Part shown: piece after piece, positions 1-9,078 of the stretch | How the letters are laid out: the number at the start of each line of letters is the position of its first letter | Numbering within the stretch: position 1 is the first letter of the stretch | Source: Flavobacterium shii | GTDB taxonomy: Bacteria; Bacteroidota; Bacteroidia; Flavobacteriales; Flavobacteriaceae | DNA: 64,000 nt | NCBI RefSeq assembly: GCF_025847235.1 | Contig: NZ_JAOZEW010000007.1 | Coordinates: forward strand, 1 to 64,000 | Direction of reading: 5' to 3' | Position numbers and translations under genes: made by a program | The notes under the pieces: model-generated | What the model was told of the DNA's origin: nothing | Database searches by the model: none | What the model saw: only the letters and a program-made list of their open reading frames with translations

Positions 1-46
1 CCGACCTGGAGGGAAACGCCCAGAAAAATATTCGCATTCAGTTTCT

Positions 47-54
47 TATATTTG
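47..54 (+). promoter_or_regulatory. Putative -7 box (TATATTTG)
   Basis: TATATTTG matches the Bacteroidota -7 consensus TAnnTTTG and lies 29 bases before the ATG at 84. No TTG sits at the expected -33 position, so the promoter is only half supported. Confidence 0.4.
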
Positions 55-83
55 CAAACGCAATTTAAAGAAGAATATAAATT

Positions 84-254
84 ATGGCAAAAGGACCCGA
101 AAAAAACACCAAAAACAAGGCTTTGCATACCAAATTGCTAAATCGAAAAAAGGCTAAACTTCAGGAGGAGAAAAAAGCACAAGCATTACGTTTGAAAGCT
201 TTGGTTGCCAAAATGAATGAAAAAAAGAATACTGACGAATCAGATGTCATATAA
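84..254 (+). CDS. Small lysine-rich protein of unknown function (56 aa)
   Basis: An open frame of 56 codons starts at ATG 84, just after a TATATTTG -7 box, and ends in TAA at 252-254. The product is strongly basic, rich in Lys, Ala and Asn, and should be largely helical (MAKGPEKNTKNKALHTKLLN at the start). There is no signal peptide, membrane segment or recognisable domain. The charge and size would suit a nucleic-acid or ribosome-binding protein, but that is inference only. It precedes the DMP19-like gene by 69 bases and may share its transcript. It is shorter than most gene callers report by default, so it is easily missed. I judge it real from the promoter box, the clean start and the typical flavobacterial codon use. 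Confidence 0.6.
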   Translation: MAKGPEKNTKNKALHTKLLNRKKAKLQEEKKAQALRLKALVAKMNEKKNTDESDVI

Positions 255-323
255 ATCAGATTGTATTTCTTTTCTGTTTTAATTTAACTGAAATTTGCAC
301 TAATAATCTAAACATAAAACAAG

Positions 324-863
324 ATGGAATTCGGTAGAATAATAGTTTCTGAAACGGCAATGAACAGTGAGAATCTTCAAGATGTAATTCACTCTAATAT
401 TTCGGTAATTAACTTAATGCGTGAAGAAGGTATTGATGATGATTTGATTCATGAGGATGCTTTGATGAGTTATTATTTAGATTATTATACCTCACAATGT
501 ACTGAAGGGAATTTTGCTCAATTTGTATATAATTCGAGTTGGAATGCTGAGTTAAACGAACTTATAGAAGAAGGTTTGGCATTACTTGGTGCCGAAAAAC
601 ATTTGGAATTATTCCAACAGCAAAGCAAGAAAGTAAAATTGATGAGTAGTGTAAAACTCAATAAATTCCTGAAAGGAAAACTAGAAGGAGTGAACCCAAT
701 AAGAGACTTGCTGAACAATGATACTTTTTATGAAATAGAAGAAAATCTGGTTACGCTTAATGCTAACTTTTTAAAATCACATCCAGATTTAGAAGTTCTT
801 TCGGTAGATGATATGTTTGCTACTTTGGAGGAATTTGTTGGGCACGAGATTAAAAGGGCTTAA
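324..863 (+). CDS. DMP19-like (DUF4375-type) protein, 179 aa
   Basis: A soluble acidic protein without signal peptide. The central stretch, residues about 50-100 (YYLDYYTSQCTEGNFAQFVY followed by NSSWNAEL), resembles the core of the DMP19/DUF4375 family, whose members typically carry a 'GGF-Q-F-YN' motif. Some DMP19 proteins are described as DNA mimics that block DNA-binding proteins. The excess of Asp and Glu here fits that fold, but no target can be inferred. An alternative in-frame start is Met13 (base 360). The first ATG directly follows an A-rich leader and is kept. No partner gene is adjacent: the small basic protein lies upstream and serS downstream across a 264-bp gap. Family assignment is moderate and function unknown. 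Confidence 0.6.
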   Translation: MEFGRIIVSETAMNSENLQDVIHSNISVINLMREEGIDDDLIHEDALMSYYLDYYTSQCTEGNFAQFVYNSSWNAELNELIEEGLALLGAEKHLELFQQQSKKVKLMSSVKLNKFLKGKLEGVNPIRDLLNNDTFYEIEENLVTLNANFLKSHPDLEVLSVDDMFATLEEFVGHEIKRA

Positions 864-1076
864 AAAAAAGGCTTTTAGGTTCAGAGTAGCAAAGGTTCAG
901 AGATTGGGTTTGTGATTAGAAAGATTCAAGATTCAAGAAGAAAGAGGATTTTGACTAAACGGTGTGATTCTTTGATTCTACTCAGGAGGGCAGACGATTG
1001 CGTAATAATTTCCTCTTAATAAGTAAGAAATTACCTTTCGCTAGAAACTTTGTCCCATTCTTAGGAAACATTTCCT

Positions 1077-1084
1077 TAAATTTG
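1077..1084 (+). promoter_or_regulatory. Putative -7 box upstream of serS (TAAATTTG)
   Basis: TAAATTTG is a perfect match to TAnnTTTG, 43 bases before the serS start. No TTG is found at the ideal -33 spacing. Confidence 0.45.
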
Positions 1085-1127
1085 CTTCCTTAATATATAA
1101 AAATACAATAGTTACAAAATTTAAGCT

Positions 1128-2399
1128 ATGTTACAAATCGCATTTATTAGAGAAAATCAGGAGAAAGTAATCAACGCTTTGGCAAAACGAAATATCGATG
1201 CCAAAAGTGCTGTTGAAGAAGTGGTGCAACTAGATGAAAAACGTCGTGCAACTCAAGTTGAGTTGGATAGCATTTTGTCTGAATCTAATAAATTATCCAA
1301 AGATATTGGCGAATTGATGAAAGCGGGTGAGAAATCTAAAGCTGCAATCTTAAAAGAGAAAACTGTTATATTAAAAGAAAAAAGTAAAGAGTTAGCCGAT
1401 AAAGCCGATGTTTTGGCACAGGACTTAACTCAAAAACTATATACATTACCAAATCTTCCGGCAGATATTGTGCCTGCAGGAAAAACTCCCGAAGAGAACT
1501 TAAATGTTTTCGAAGAAGGTGAAATACCAGTTTTGCATGAAGGTGCGCAACCACATTGGGACTTGGTAAAGAAATATGACATTATCGATTTTGAGCTTGG
1601 AGTAAAAATAGCTGGTGCCGGATTTCCTGTTTATAAAGGAAAAGGAGCCAGATTACAACGTGCCTTAATCAATTATTTTTTAGATAAAAATACTGCTGCA
1701 GGATATAACGAAGTACAAGTGCCTCACTTGGTAAACGAAGCTTCTGGATATGGAACAGGACAATTGCCGGATAAAGAAGGACAAATGTATCACTCGACTA
1801 TTGATGATTTATATTTAATCCCAACTGCCGAAGTTCCTGTGACGAATTTATTCCGTGACGTTATTTTAAGCGAAAGTGAATTACCGGTTTTATATACTGC
1901 CTATACCCCTTGTTTCCGTCGTGAAGCGGGTTCTTATGGAGCACATGTACGTGGATTAAACCGTTTGCACCAATTTGACAAAGTCGAAATTGTACGTGTG
2001 GAGCATCCGGATAATTCATATAAAGCGCTTGACGGAATGGTGGAGCATATTAAAAATATTTTGCAGGAACTAAAATTACCATACCGAATTTTACGTTTGT
2101 GTGGTGGTGATATGGGTTTCACAGCAGCATTGACATATGATTTTGAAGTTTTCTCTACAGCACAAGATCGTTGGTTAGAAATTAGTTCAGTTTCTAACTT
2201 CGAAACTTTTCAAGCGAATCGTTTGAAATTGCGTTTTAAAGACAAAGACGGGAAAAATCAATTGGCGCATACATTAAACGGAAGTTCATTGGCTTTGCCA
2301 AGAGTACTTGCCGGAATTCTTGAAAATTACCAAACACCAGAAGGAATCGTAATTCCAGAAGTATTACGTCCATACTGCGGGTTTGATATTATAGACTAA
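1128..2399 (+). CDS. serS: Serine--tRNA ligase
   Basis: Cytosolic class II aminoacyl-tRNA synthetase that charges tRNA-Ser (and tRNA-Sec where present) with serine using ATP. At 423 aa it is the normal bacterial length. Residues about 1-110 form the antiparallel coiled-coil arm that binds the long variable arm of tRNA-Ser, rich in Lys and Glu heptads. The catalytic domain shows motif 2 (FRREAGSYGAHVRGLNRLHQ) and the motif 3 region (ALPRVLAGILENYQTPEG). The family usually reads GLAVGRTL in motif 3; here it reads SLALPRVL, which keeps the motif 3 arginine and is common in Bacteroidota. It appears monocistronic, with a -7 box upstream and a repeat-rich 121-bp spacer downstream. The call is secure. 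Confidence 0.98.
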   Translation: MLQIAFIRENQEKVINALAKRNIDAKSAVEEVVQLDEKRRATQVELDSILSESNKLSKDIGELMKAGEKSKAAILKEKTVILKEKSKELADKADVLAQDLTQKLYTLPNLPADIVPAGKTPEENLNVFEEGEIPVLHEGAQPHWDLVKKYDIIDFELGVKIAGAGFPVYKGKGARLQRALINYFLDKNTAAGYNEVQVPHLVNEASGYGTGQLPDKEGQMYHSTIDDLYLIPTAEVPVTNLFRDVILSESELPVLYTAYTPCFRREAGSYGAHVRGLNRLHQFDKVEIVRVEHPDNSYKALDGMVEHIKNILQELKLPYRILRLCGGDMGFTAALTYDFEVFSTAQDRWLEISSVSNFETFQANRLKLRFKDKDGKNQLAHTLNGSSLALPRVLAGILENYQTPEGIVIPEVLRPYCGFDIID

Positions 2400-2418
2400 T
2401 TTTTTTAGTAAACAGTAA

Positions 2419-2503
2419 CAGTATTTAGTACCAGTTGCAGTTTTTAGTTTCCAGATGGTGACCGAAAACTGCGACTGAATACTGTCACTGCAACTGAAAA
2501 CTA
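2419..2503. repeat. Imperfect inverted repeats in the serS/TPR spacer
   Basis: The spacer contains several nested complementary pairs: ACAGTATT with AATACTGT, GCAGTTTT with AAAACTGC, and two inverted copies built on AGTTGCAGT and ACTGCAACT. It can fold into a long imperfect hairpin. Similar 'ACTG' rich spacers are common between flavobacterial genes. A role in termination or mRNA processing is possible but not shown. Confidence 0.45.
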
Positions 2504-2520
2504 CAATTAAAAAATCGAAG

Positions 2521-4299
2521 ATGAAAAAGCTCTTTCTATTTATTACTTTATCATTCTCGCTATTTACATTTGCCCAAAATGAGCAATTAGCGCAATATTA
2601 TTACGATAAAGGAGATTTTGAAAAAGCAAAAATCAGCTATCAGCAATTGTTAGATGGTAATCCTTCGAATACACAATATTTTTATCGAACTATAGATTGT
2701 TATCAGCAATTACAACAGTTTGATACAGCCGAAAAAGTTATTCAGACCCGTTTTAATAAGTTCAAACAAGGTACTGTTTTAATCGAATTGGGATATAATT
2801 TTCAGCTACAAAAAAATGATGCCAAAGCCAAAACTTACTACGATCAGGCTTTGGATAAAATCTCGGCAAATCCCAACGAAGTATTTGGTATTGCCAATTC
2901 TTTTGAGAAAAAAGTATTACTCGAATATGCTTTAAAGGCATATCAGCTGGCAACCAAAATTCAGCCTACTTTTAATTTCAATTTTCAAATAGGTTTGTTG
3001 TACGGACAAATGGGTAAAACCGATATGATGATCGAAACTTTACTGACAGAGTCATATGCCAATAAGCAAAATACAGCATTGATTCAGAGTCAATTGTCCC
3101 GTTTTATGGCCGATGAAGCCGATACAACGTTTAATGATGCATTGCGAAAATCCCTTATTTTAAGAACTCAAAAAGATCAGGATGTTTTTTGGAATCATTA
3201 CTTGAGTTGGTTTTATGTGCAGCAAAAAGAATTTGGAAAAGCATTTATACAGGAAAAAGCTATTTATAAGCGTGATCCGGGATCGCTTTCGAGCATTGTA
3301 AATTTAGCCCAGTTTGCTATAGATGATGATAATACCGAGGCAGCACAGGAAATTTTAGCTTTCGTTTTGGAGAATACAAAAGACTTGGATTTGCTTGTAC
3401 AGGCAAACACTTATTTGTATAAGATAAAAATCGAGAAAGCAACCGAAAAAGAATATCCTGTAATAAATACAGCACTTACAGGATTATTAACAACGTATGG
3501 GATAAGTCCATTTACTTTATCGTTGCAATTAATTCAGGCACATTTTCTAGCTTTTGACTTAAAAAAACCGGAAGAAGCCAAAGCTATTGTAAAGAACGCA
3601 CTCGATTTACAACTGAATGATTATCAAGAAGCACAGACAAAAATGGAATTGGCTGATATTTTGCTTTTCGAAGGAAAATTCAATCAGGCGTTATTGTATT
3701 ATTCACAAATAGAATTGGACTTAAAAAATGATGTTATTGCTCACGAAGCGAGTTTGAAAGCAGCAAAAACAAGTTACTTTAAAACTGATTTTGCATGGGC
3801 TTTGAAACAATTTAAAGAGCTTAAATCGGCTAATACACAGTTAATTGCAAATGATGCTTTGGAGTATTTTTTATTGATAAATGACAATACTGTTGCCGAT
3901 TCGACACAAACAGCCTTAAAGGAATTTGCTAAAGGAGATTATCTGATATATCAAAATAGAAACCAAGATGCAATAGTCCAATTTCAAAATATATTAAAAA
4001 CTTTTAAGGGACAAGAAATAGAAGCCGTAACTTTGCTGCGATTAGGACAAATTTACGAAGACCTGGGAGATTATAATTCGGCTTTAAGCCAATATCAATT
4101 GATTATCGACCAGCATAGTGACGGGATTTATATTGATGAAGCATTGTTCTTTTCGGCAGAAATTTACAATAAGAAATTGCAGGATTTTGAAAAGGCAAAA
4201 CCTTTATATGAGAAAGTGATTTTTAACCATCAGGATAGTATTTATTTTGTAGATGCCAGAAAGAGATACAGGGAATTGCGAGGCGATACTAATTTATAG
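2521..4299 (+). CDS. Periplasmic/secreted tetratricopeptide repeat protein, 592 aa
   Basis: The N-terminus is a clear Sec signal peptide (MKKLFLFITLSFSLFTFAQ, probable cleavage after FAQ), so the product is exported. The rest is almost entirely TPR-like helix pairs. The first copy is LAQYYYDKGDFEKAKISYQQ. The best copies near the C-terminus read LLRLGQIYEDLGDYNSALSQ and FFSAEIYNKKLQDFEKAKPL, the Ala/Gly/Tyr pattern typical of TPRs and of YbgF-like proteins. TPR scaffolds hold protein partners together; no enzymatic domain is visible. The gene follows serS after a repeat-rich spacer and precedes a DUF4286 gene by 52 bases, so it may be co-transcribed with it. The specific partner is unknown. 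Confidence 0.85.
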   Translation: MKKLFLFITLSFSLFTFAQNEQLAQYYYDKGDFEKAKISYQQLLDGNPSNTQYFYRTIDCYQQLQQFDTAEKVIQTRFNKFKQGTVLIELGYNFQLQKNDAKAKTYYDQALDKISANPNEVFGIANSFEKKVLLEYALKAYQLATKIQPTFNFNFQIGLLYGQMGKTDMMIETLLTESYANKQNTALIQSQLSRFMADEADTTFNDALRKSLILRTQKDQDVFWNHYLSWFYVQQKEFGKAFIQEKAIYKRDPGSLSSIVNLAQFAIDDDNTEAAQEILAFVLENTKDLDLLVQANTYLYKIKIEKATEKEYPVINTALTGLLTTYGISPFTLSLQLIQAHFLAFDLKKPEEAKAIVKNALDLQLNDYQEAQTKMELADILLFEGKFNQALLYYSQIELDLKNDVIAHEASLKAAKTSYFKTDFAWALKQFKELKSANTQLIANDALEYFLLINDNTVADSTQTALKEFAKGDYLIYQNRNQDAIVQFQNILKTFKGQEIEAVTLLRLGQIYEDLGDYNSALSQYQLIIDQHSDGIYIDEALFFSAEIYNKKLQDFEKAKPLYEKVIFNHQDSIYFVDARKRYRELRGDTNL

Positions 4300-4351
4300 G
4301 TAGGTTTAATAGGTTAACCGATTAGCCGAAAAAACGATTAAACAGATAAAA

Positions 4352-4663
4352 ATGATTATTTACAACATCACCACAAACATACATGAAAGTGTGCATGACC
4401 AATGGTTGAATTGGATGCAACAAAAACATATTCCTGAAATTTTAGCAACAGGGAAATTTTCATCAGCAAGAATTGTAAAGGTTTTAGTAGATGAAGAAAT
4501 GGGCGGGATTACTTATTCTGTTCAATATGTAACCGATAGCAAGGAAACATTAGAGAGATATTACCTTGAGGATGAACCGGCTTTTAACCAGGAAGCGTTG
4601 CGATTATTTGCAGATAAGATGCTTTCTTTCCGAACAGAATTAGAATTTATTTCAGATCATTAA
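4352..4663 (+). CDS. DUF4286 family protein, 103 aa
   Basis: A small soluble protein that reads as a ferredoxin-like (dimeric alpha/beta barrel) fold. It starts with a strand (MIIYNITTNIHESVHDQWLN), then a helix with WLNWMQQKHIPEILATGKF, which is the DUF4286 signature, and a second strand pair around GGITYSVQYV. The helix YYLEDEPAFNQEALRLFADK matches the family's conserved C-terminal segment. Biochemical function is unknown. It lies between the TPR protein and rsmA. This gene is often found next to rsmA in Flavobacteriaceae (from general knowledge), which may mean a link to ribosome maturation, but no motif shows this. Confidence 0.8.
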   Translation: MIIYNITTNIHESVHDQWLNWMQQKHIPEILATGKFSSARIVKVLVDEEMGGITYSVQYVTDSKETLERYYLEDEPAFNQEALRLFADKMLSFRTELEFISDH

Positions 4664-4785
4664 TTATTAGGAGTATCCAGTTTTAATTATCAGTTGAAAA
4701 ACTTTGATTGAAGATTTTGGATATTCAATACATAAAAAAAATAAAGCTTTTCATCTTTACGTCTTTGCGTGAAAAAATATAAAAA

Positions 4786-5565
4786 ATGGAAAAAGTAAAA
4801 GCCAAAAAACATCTCGGACAACATTTCCTGAAAGATGAAAGCATTGCTAAGGCAATCGCAGATACGTTAAGTTTAAAAGGGTATGATGAGGTTCTGGAAA
4901 TTGGACCGGGAATGGGTGTGCTGACTAAATATTTGTTGGAAAAACCAATCAATACTTATGTTATCGAAATTGATACAGAATCGGTAACGTATCTGGATGA
5001 AAATTACCCAAAATTAAAAGATAAAATTATTTCAAAAGATTTTTTGAAGTACGACATAAATGAAGTTTTCGAGAAGAAGCAGTTTGCTATAATCGGGAAT
5101 TTCCCATACAATATTTCTACTCAGATTGTTTTTAAAACATTAGAATATCGCAATCAGATTCCGGAATTCTCTGGAATGTTCCAGAAAGAAGTAGCACAAC
5201 GTATTTGTGAAAAGAAAGGATCAAAAGCCTACGGAATACTTTCGGTTTTGGCACAGGCTTTCTATGATACGGAGTACTTGTTTACAGTAGATGAGAATGT
5301 ATTTATTCCGCCCCCCAAAGTGAAATCGGGAGTTATGAAAATGACCCGAAAAGAAGATTACAGTTTGCCTTGTGGAGAAAAGTTATTTTTTACAGTAGTG
5401 AAAACAGCTTTCCAACAACGCAGGAAAACGTTACGTAACAGTTTGAAAACATTAAATTTATCAGACAAGTTAAGAGAAGACACTATCTTTGATTTGCGTC
5501 CTGAACAACTAAACGTGGCAGAATTTATAGCATTAACTCAAAAAATAGAAGCCGATGGAGTTTAA
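4786..5565 (+). CDS. rsmA: 16S rRNA (adenine1518-N6/adenine1519-N6)-dimethyltransferase
   Basis: RsmA (KsgA) uses S-adenosylmethionine to dimethylate two adjacent adenines in helix 45 of 16S rRNA, a late step in small-subunit assembly. The 259-aa protein shows the family entry motif [12 protein letters not shown], the SAM-binding loop [12 protein letters not shown] (residues about 37-48) and the catalytic motif [11 protein letters not shown]. Here the usual NLPY is NFPY, a common variant. The C-terminal helical domain carries [12 protein letters not shown]. The last 11 bases overlap the start of mgtE, indicating translational coupling. Loss of this enzyme gives kasugamycin resistance in other bacteria. 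The assignment is secure. Confidence 0.97.
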   Translation: MEKVKAKKHLGQHFLKDESIAKAIADTLSLKGYDEVLEIGPGMGVLTKYLLEKPINTYVIEIDTESVTYLDENYPKLKDKIISKDFLKYDINEVFEKKQFAIIGNFPYNISTQIVFKTLEYRNQIPEFSGMFQKEVAQRICEKKGSKAYGILSVLAQAFYDTEYLFTVDENVFIPPPKVKSGVMKMTRKEDYSLPCGEKLFFTVVKTAFQQRRKTLRNSLKTLNLSDKLREDTIFDLRPEQLNVAEFIALTQKIEADGV

Positions 5566-6961
5566 AATCAGCAAAGGTCTAATACAGGAATTAGAGAAAC
5601 TCATTCAAAGTAAAGACGACAAGCAATTGGAAGTTTTATTGAATGATATTCACCATGCTGATATTGCCGAAATTCTGGATGAACTAGATTTCGATGAAGC
5701 AACGTATATATTTAAAGTATTAGATAGCGAAAAAACCGCAGAGATTCTTCTGGAGTTAGAAGATGATTTGCGTGAGAATATATTGAGCAGGCTTTCGCCA
5801 AAAGAGATCGCCGAGGAGCTTGATGAATTAGAGACGAATGATGCTGCCGATATTATTGGTGAATTATCGAAAGATAGAAAAGCCGAAGTAATATCTGAGC
5901 TTCAGGACGTAGAACATGCCAAAGGTATTGTTGATTTATTACGTTATGCCGAGAATACTGCAGGGGGAATCATGCACAAAGAGTTGGTAAAAGTCAATGA
6001 AAATTGGAACGTACTTACTTGTGTGAAAGAAATGAGAATTCAGGCAGAGAATATTTCGAGAGTACACTCTATTTATGTAGTCGATGATGAGGATAGATTA
6101 AAGGGGCGTTTGTCTTTAAAAGATCTATTGACGACTTCTACAAAAACTCCGATTAGTGAGGTTTATATTAAAAAACTGCATTACGTAGATGTAGGAACTC
6201 CCGATGTTGAGGTAGGACGTATCATGGAAAAATACGATTTGGAAGCAATTCCTGTTGTAGATGAACTGGGGCGTTTGGTAGGTCGCATTACAATCGATGA
6301 CGTTATCGATGTTATAAAAGATGAAATAGAGAAAAGAGATACAGAGGATATCCAAAAATTTGGAGGTTTGGAAGCGCTTGAATTGCCGTATGTACAAACT
6401 CGCCTTTTCGAAATGGTTAAAAAAAGAGCTACTTGGTTGGTGGTTTTATTCATTGGAGAAATGTTTACAGCATCTGCAATGGGATTTTTTGAAGGAGAAA
6501 TAGAGAAAGCAGTAGTCTTGGCTTTATTTGTTCCGCTGATTATCTCGAGTGGAGGTAATTCGGGTTCACAAGCTGCAACACTTATTATTCGTGCTATGGC
6601 ATTGAAAGAATTAACCCTGAAAGACTGGTGGTATGTAATGAAAAAAGAAATTGCATCAGGATTTTTACTAGGATCTATATTAGGAATAGTAGGTTTTATC
6701 AGGATTATGATATGGCAAAAATCAGGATTGTATGAATATGGAATCCATTGGTTTTTTGTAGCAATGACTGTTTCTATTTCCTTATTATTTATTGTATTGT
6801 GGGGAACACTCTCAGGCTCAATGATACCATTTTTATTGAAGAGACTTAAACTGGATCCAGCAACTTCATCGGCACCATTTGTAGCTACATTGGTGGATGT
6901 AACGGGATTGGTTATTTATTTTTCTATAGCATCCTTGTTATTAAAAGGGAAGTTATTGTAA
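5555..6961 (+). CDS. mgtE: Magnesium transporter MgtE
   Basis: MgtE is an inner-membrane Mg2+ channel gated by cytosolic Mg2+. The 468-aa protein has the normal three-part layout. Residues about 1-130 are the acidic superhelical N domain with repeated [21 protein letters not shown] units. Residues about 135-260 are two CBS domains (for example [19 protein letters not shown] and [20 protein letters not shown]). From about residue 285 there are five membrane segments with the pore motif [17 protein letters not shown] and the family motif [19 protein letters not shown]. The start overlaps rsmA by 11 bases, so the two are translated as a pair. Mg2+ supply and ribosome maturation are physiologically related, which may explain the pairing (inference). 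Confidence 0.96.
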   Translation: MEFKISKGLIQELEKLIQSKDDKQLEVLLNDIHHADIAEILDELDFDEATYIFKVLDSEKTAEILLELEDDLRENILSRLSPKEIAEELDELETNDAADIIGELSKDRKAEVISELQDVEHAKGIVDLLRYAENTAGGIMHKELVKVNENWNVLTCVKEMRIQAENISRVHSIYVVDDEDRLKGRLSLKDLLTTSTKTPISEVYIKKLHYVDVGTPDVEVGRIMEKYDLEAIPVVDELGRLVGRITIDDVIDVIKDEIEKRDTEDIQKFGGLEALELPYVQTRLFEMVKKRATWLVVLFIGEMFTASAMGFFEGEIEKAVVLALFVPLIISSGGNSGSQAATLIIRAMALKELTLKDWWYVMKKEIASGFLLGSILGIVGFIRIMIWQKSGLYEYGIHWFFVAMTVSISLLFIVLWGTLSGSMIPFLLKRLKLDPATSSAPFVATLVDVTGLVIYFSIASLLLKGKLL

Positions 6962-7074
6962 AGATTAAGATATTCTAAATATAATTAACCACTATATTTT
7001 GTCACATTGGAGTCTTTTTTAAGATTCAAAACTATTAAACCAAAACAACCAAAAAACTATAAATTACAACTAGA

Positions 7075-7851
7075 ATGAAAGTACACATAATAGGAGGAGG
7101 GAATCTTGGGGTTTCTATAGCCTTAGGAATTGCAAAATTTTCACAAAAAAACGAAGTTACTATTACCAGAAGGAATACTGCCAGTATTTTATATTTACAG
7201 GAATTGGGTATTACAGTATCATCAGATAATAAACATAATATACAAGAAGCAGATCTTATTATTCTAACAATAAAGCCATATCAGGTTGATACGGTTCTTG
7301 CTGAGATTCTTCCCGTAATTTCTAATAAAACTATTGCTTCGGCTGTGAGTGGTTTGGCGATAGATTCACTTCAGAATAAAACGAATCAAGAACATCATGT
7401 GGTGCGAATTATGCCAAATATTGCAGCGCAATTTGGAGAATCGGCTACGTGTATTTCATTTAGTGAAAAAGACAGAGCACAAGCTTTGCCAGTGGTAACT
7501 TTATTTGAAGATTTAGGTACTGCTCCAATTATTGACGAAAAATTAATGGATGCGGCGACTGTTTTAGGAGCTTGCGGAACTGCGTATGCATTGCGATATA
7601 TTCGTGCTTCGATGCAAGCAGGAATCGAAATAGGATTTGATTCTCAAACAGCATTAGCTATAGCGGCACAAACTGTAAAAGGAGCAGCCAAAATGTTGCT
7701 GGAAGAAAAAGTACATCCAGAACAATTAATCGATCGGGTTACAACACCACAAGGTTGTACAATAGTTGGCTTGAACGAAATGGAACACAATGGTTTTAGT
7801 TCGTCATTAATTAAAGGAATCAAGACTTCTTTAAAGCAAATTAAAGGATAG
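7075..7851 (+). CDS. proC: Pyrroline-5-carboxylate reductase
   Basis: ProC catalyses the last step of proline synthesis, reducing 1-pyrroline-5-carboxylate with NAD(P)H in the cytosol. The 258-aa protein begins with a Rossmann loop (MKVHIIGGGNLGVSIALGIA, GxGxxG-type). It continues with LTIKPYQVDTVLAEI, the family segment around VKP, and with VVRIMPNIAAQFGESATCIS, matching the 'RxMPNxxxxxGxG' motif. The C-terminal dimerisation helices contain DAATVLGACGTAYALRYI and RVTTPQGCTIVGL, matching the family's 'TPGGTT' motif with Gln-Gly-Cys in place of Gly-Gly-Thr. The gene stands alone and is followed by a strong hairpin shared with convergent nhaA. A less likely alternative is a P5CR paralogue with another imino-acid substrate. 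Confidence 0.92.
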   Translation: MKVHIIGGGNLGVSIALGIAKFSQKNEVTITRRNTASILYLQELGITVSSDNKHNIQEADLIILTIKPYQVDTVLAEILPVISNKTIASAVSGLAIDSLQNKTNQEHHVVRIMPNIAAQFGESATCISFSEKDRAQALPVVTLFEDLGTAPIIDEKLMDAATVLGACGTAYALRYIRASMQAGIEIGFDSQTALAIAAQTVKGAAKMLLEEKVHPEQLIDRVTTPQGCTIVGLNEMEHNGFSSSLIKGIKTSLKQIKG

Positions 7852-7863
7852 TTTTAAAAAAAC

Positions 7864-7908
7864 AAAAAAAGGACTTTCGGTTTATGAAACTGAAAGTCCT
7901 TTTTTTGT
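7864..7908. terminator. Bidirectional intrinsic terminator between proC and nhaA
   Basis: The 9-bp stem AGGACTTTC/GAAAGTCCT is preceded by a run of A and followed by a run of T, so it can end transcription in both directions between the convergent genes. Confidence 0.85.
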
Positions 7909-7911
7909 TTT

Positions 7912-9060
7912 TTAAGTATTCTTGATGCGTTTTTTTAAAGTGAATTTTAGCCAGATGAACCCCAGTAATCCTGCAATAAATGAAGCAAGCAAAATGGCTA
8001 TTTTGGAAAAATTAATCACTTCGGGGTCTTTAAAAGCAAGTAAGGTTATAAAGATGGACATCGTGAATCCGATTCCGCCCAGCATTCCGGCACCAATAAC
8101 GTAAGACCATTTTAAATCTTTTGGTAAGGTGCAGATTCCTAATGTAGCGCCTAGGAAAGCAAATAATGCTATTCCTAATGGTTTTCCAACTACCAATCCT
8201 AAAATGATTCCTAATGTATTTGGGTGACTTAATCCTTCATGCCAATCTGAGTTTATGGCAATACAGGTATTGGCAAGAGCAAATAGAGGTAGGATAAAAA
8301 ACGCAACTGGTTTGTGTAAAAAGTGTTGTAGTTTATAAGAAGATGTTTTCTTGCCTCCATCTCCAAACGGAATAACAAAAGCCAATAAAACACCAGTTAT
8401 AGTAGCATGAACGCCAGAATTAAGCATAAAATACCACATGATAACTCCACCAATTAAATAAACATAAAGATTGTGGACTTTCATTCTATTAAAAATAAAT
8501 AATATGCCTAAAACAGCAAAAGCAAGAGCTAAATTTAAAAAGGATATAGTTGTTGTATAAAATAAAGCAATAACTACGATAGCGCCTAAATCATCGATTA
8601 CGGCAAGAGCAGTAAGGAATACTTTAAGCGAGGAAGGAACTTTATTCCCTAAAAGAGATAAAATACCAATAGCAAAAGCAATGTCGGTTGCCATTGGGAT
8701 TCCTGCTCCGTTTTGGGTAGCAGTTCCAAAATTTAATAATAAAAATATTCCAGCAGGAATTAACATTCCACCCAAAGCACCAAAAATGGGTAATGAGGCA
8801 TTCTTTATGCTAGTTAGTTCGCCCTGATAAATTTCGCGTTCCAGTTCTAATCCTATCAAAAGGAAAAAAATAGTCATCAAACCATCATTAATCCAATGTG
8901 TTATAGAATGATGCCCAATATTGGTTTCCCAAAAAGCAATATAATCAGTTTGGAATATAGAGTTGGCAAGAAAAAGAGAAAGAATAGTTACGAAAAGTAA
9001 GATGAGACCTCCAGATTTTTCACTTTTAAAAAAGGCTTTAAACGTTTTTGTTAATTTCAT
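7912..9060 (-). CDS. nhaA: Na+/H+ antiporter NhaA
   Basis: NhaA exchanges cytosolic Na+ for external H+ and controls pH and salt tolerance. The 382-aa protein is hydrophobic throughout, with about 11-12 membrane segments. The diagnostic double aspartate (AVIDDLGAIVVIALFYT) corresponds to Asp163-Asp164 of the E. coli protein, which bind the ions. Other family segments are WINDGLMTIFFLLIGLELER, GIPMATDIAFAIGILSLLG and MLGGIGFTMSIFI. It lies 18 bases downstream of the racemase gene on the same strand, so the two probably form an operon that ends at the hairpin at 7864-7908. The call is secure. Confidence 0.97.
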   Translation of the reverse strand: MKLTKTFKAFFKSEKSGGLILLFVTILSLFLANSIFQTDYIAFWETNIGHHSITHWINDGLMTIFFLLIGLELEREIYQGELTSIKNASLPIFGALGGMLIPAGIFLLLNFGTATQNGAGIPMATDIAFAIGILSLLGNKVPSSLKVFLTALAVIDDLGAIVVIALFYTTTISFLNLALAFAVLGILFIFNRMKVHNLYVYLIGGVIMWYFMLNSGVHATITGVLLAFVIPFGDGGKKTSSYKLQHFLHKPVAFFILPLFALANTCIAINSDWHEGLSHPNTLGIILGLVVGKPLGIALFAFLGATLGICTLPKDLKWSYVIGAGMLGGIGFTMSIFITLLAFKDPEVINFSKIAILLASFIAGLLGFIWLKFTLKKRIKNT

Positions 9061-9078
9061 TATTTGTTTTTTGTGTTA

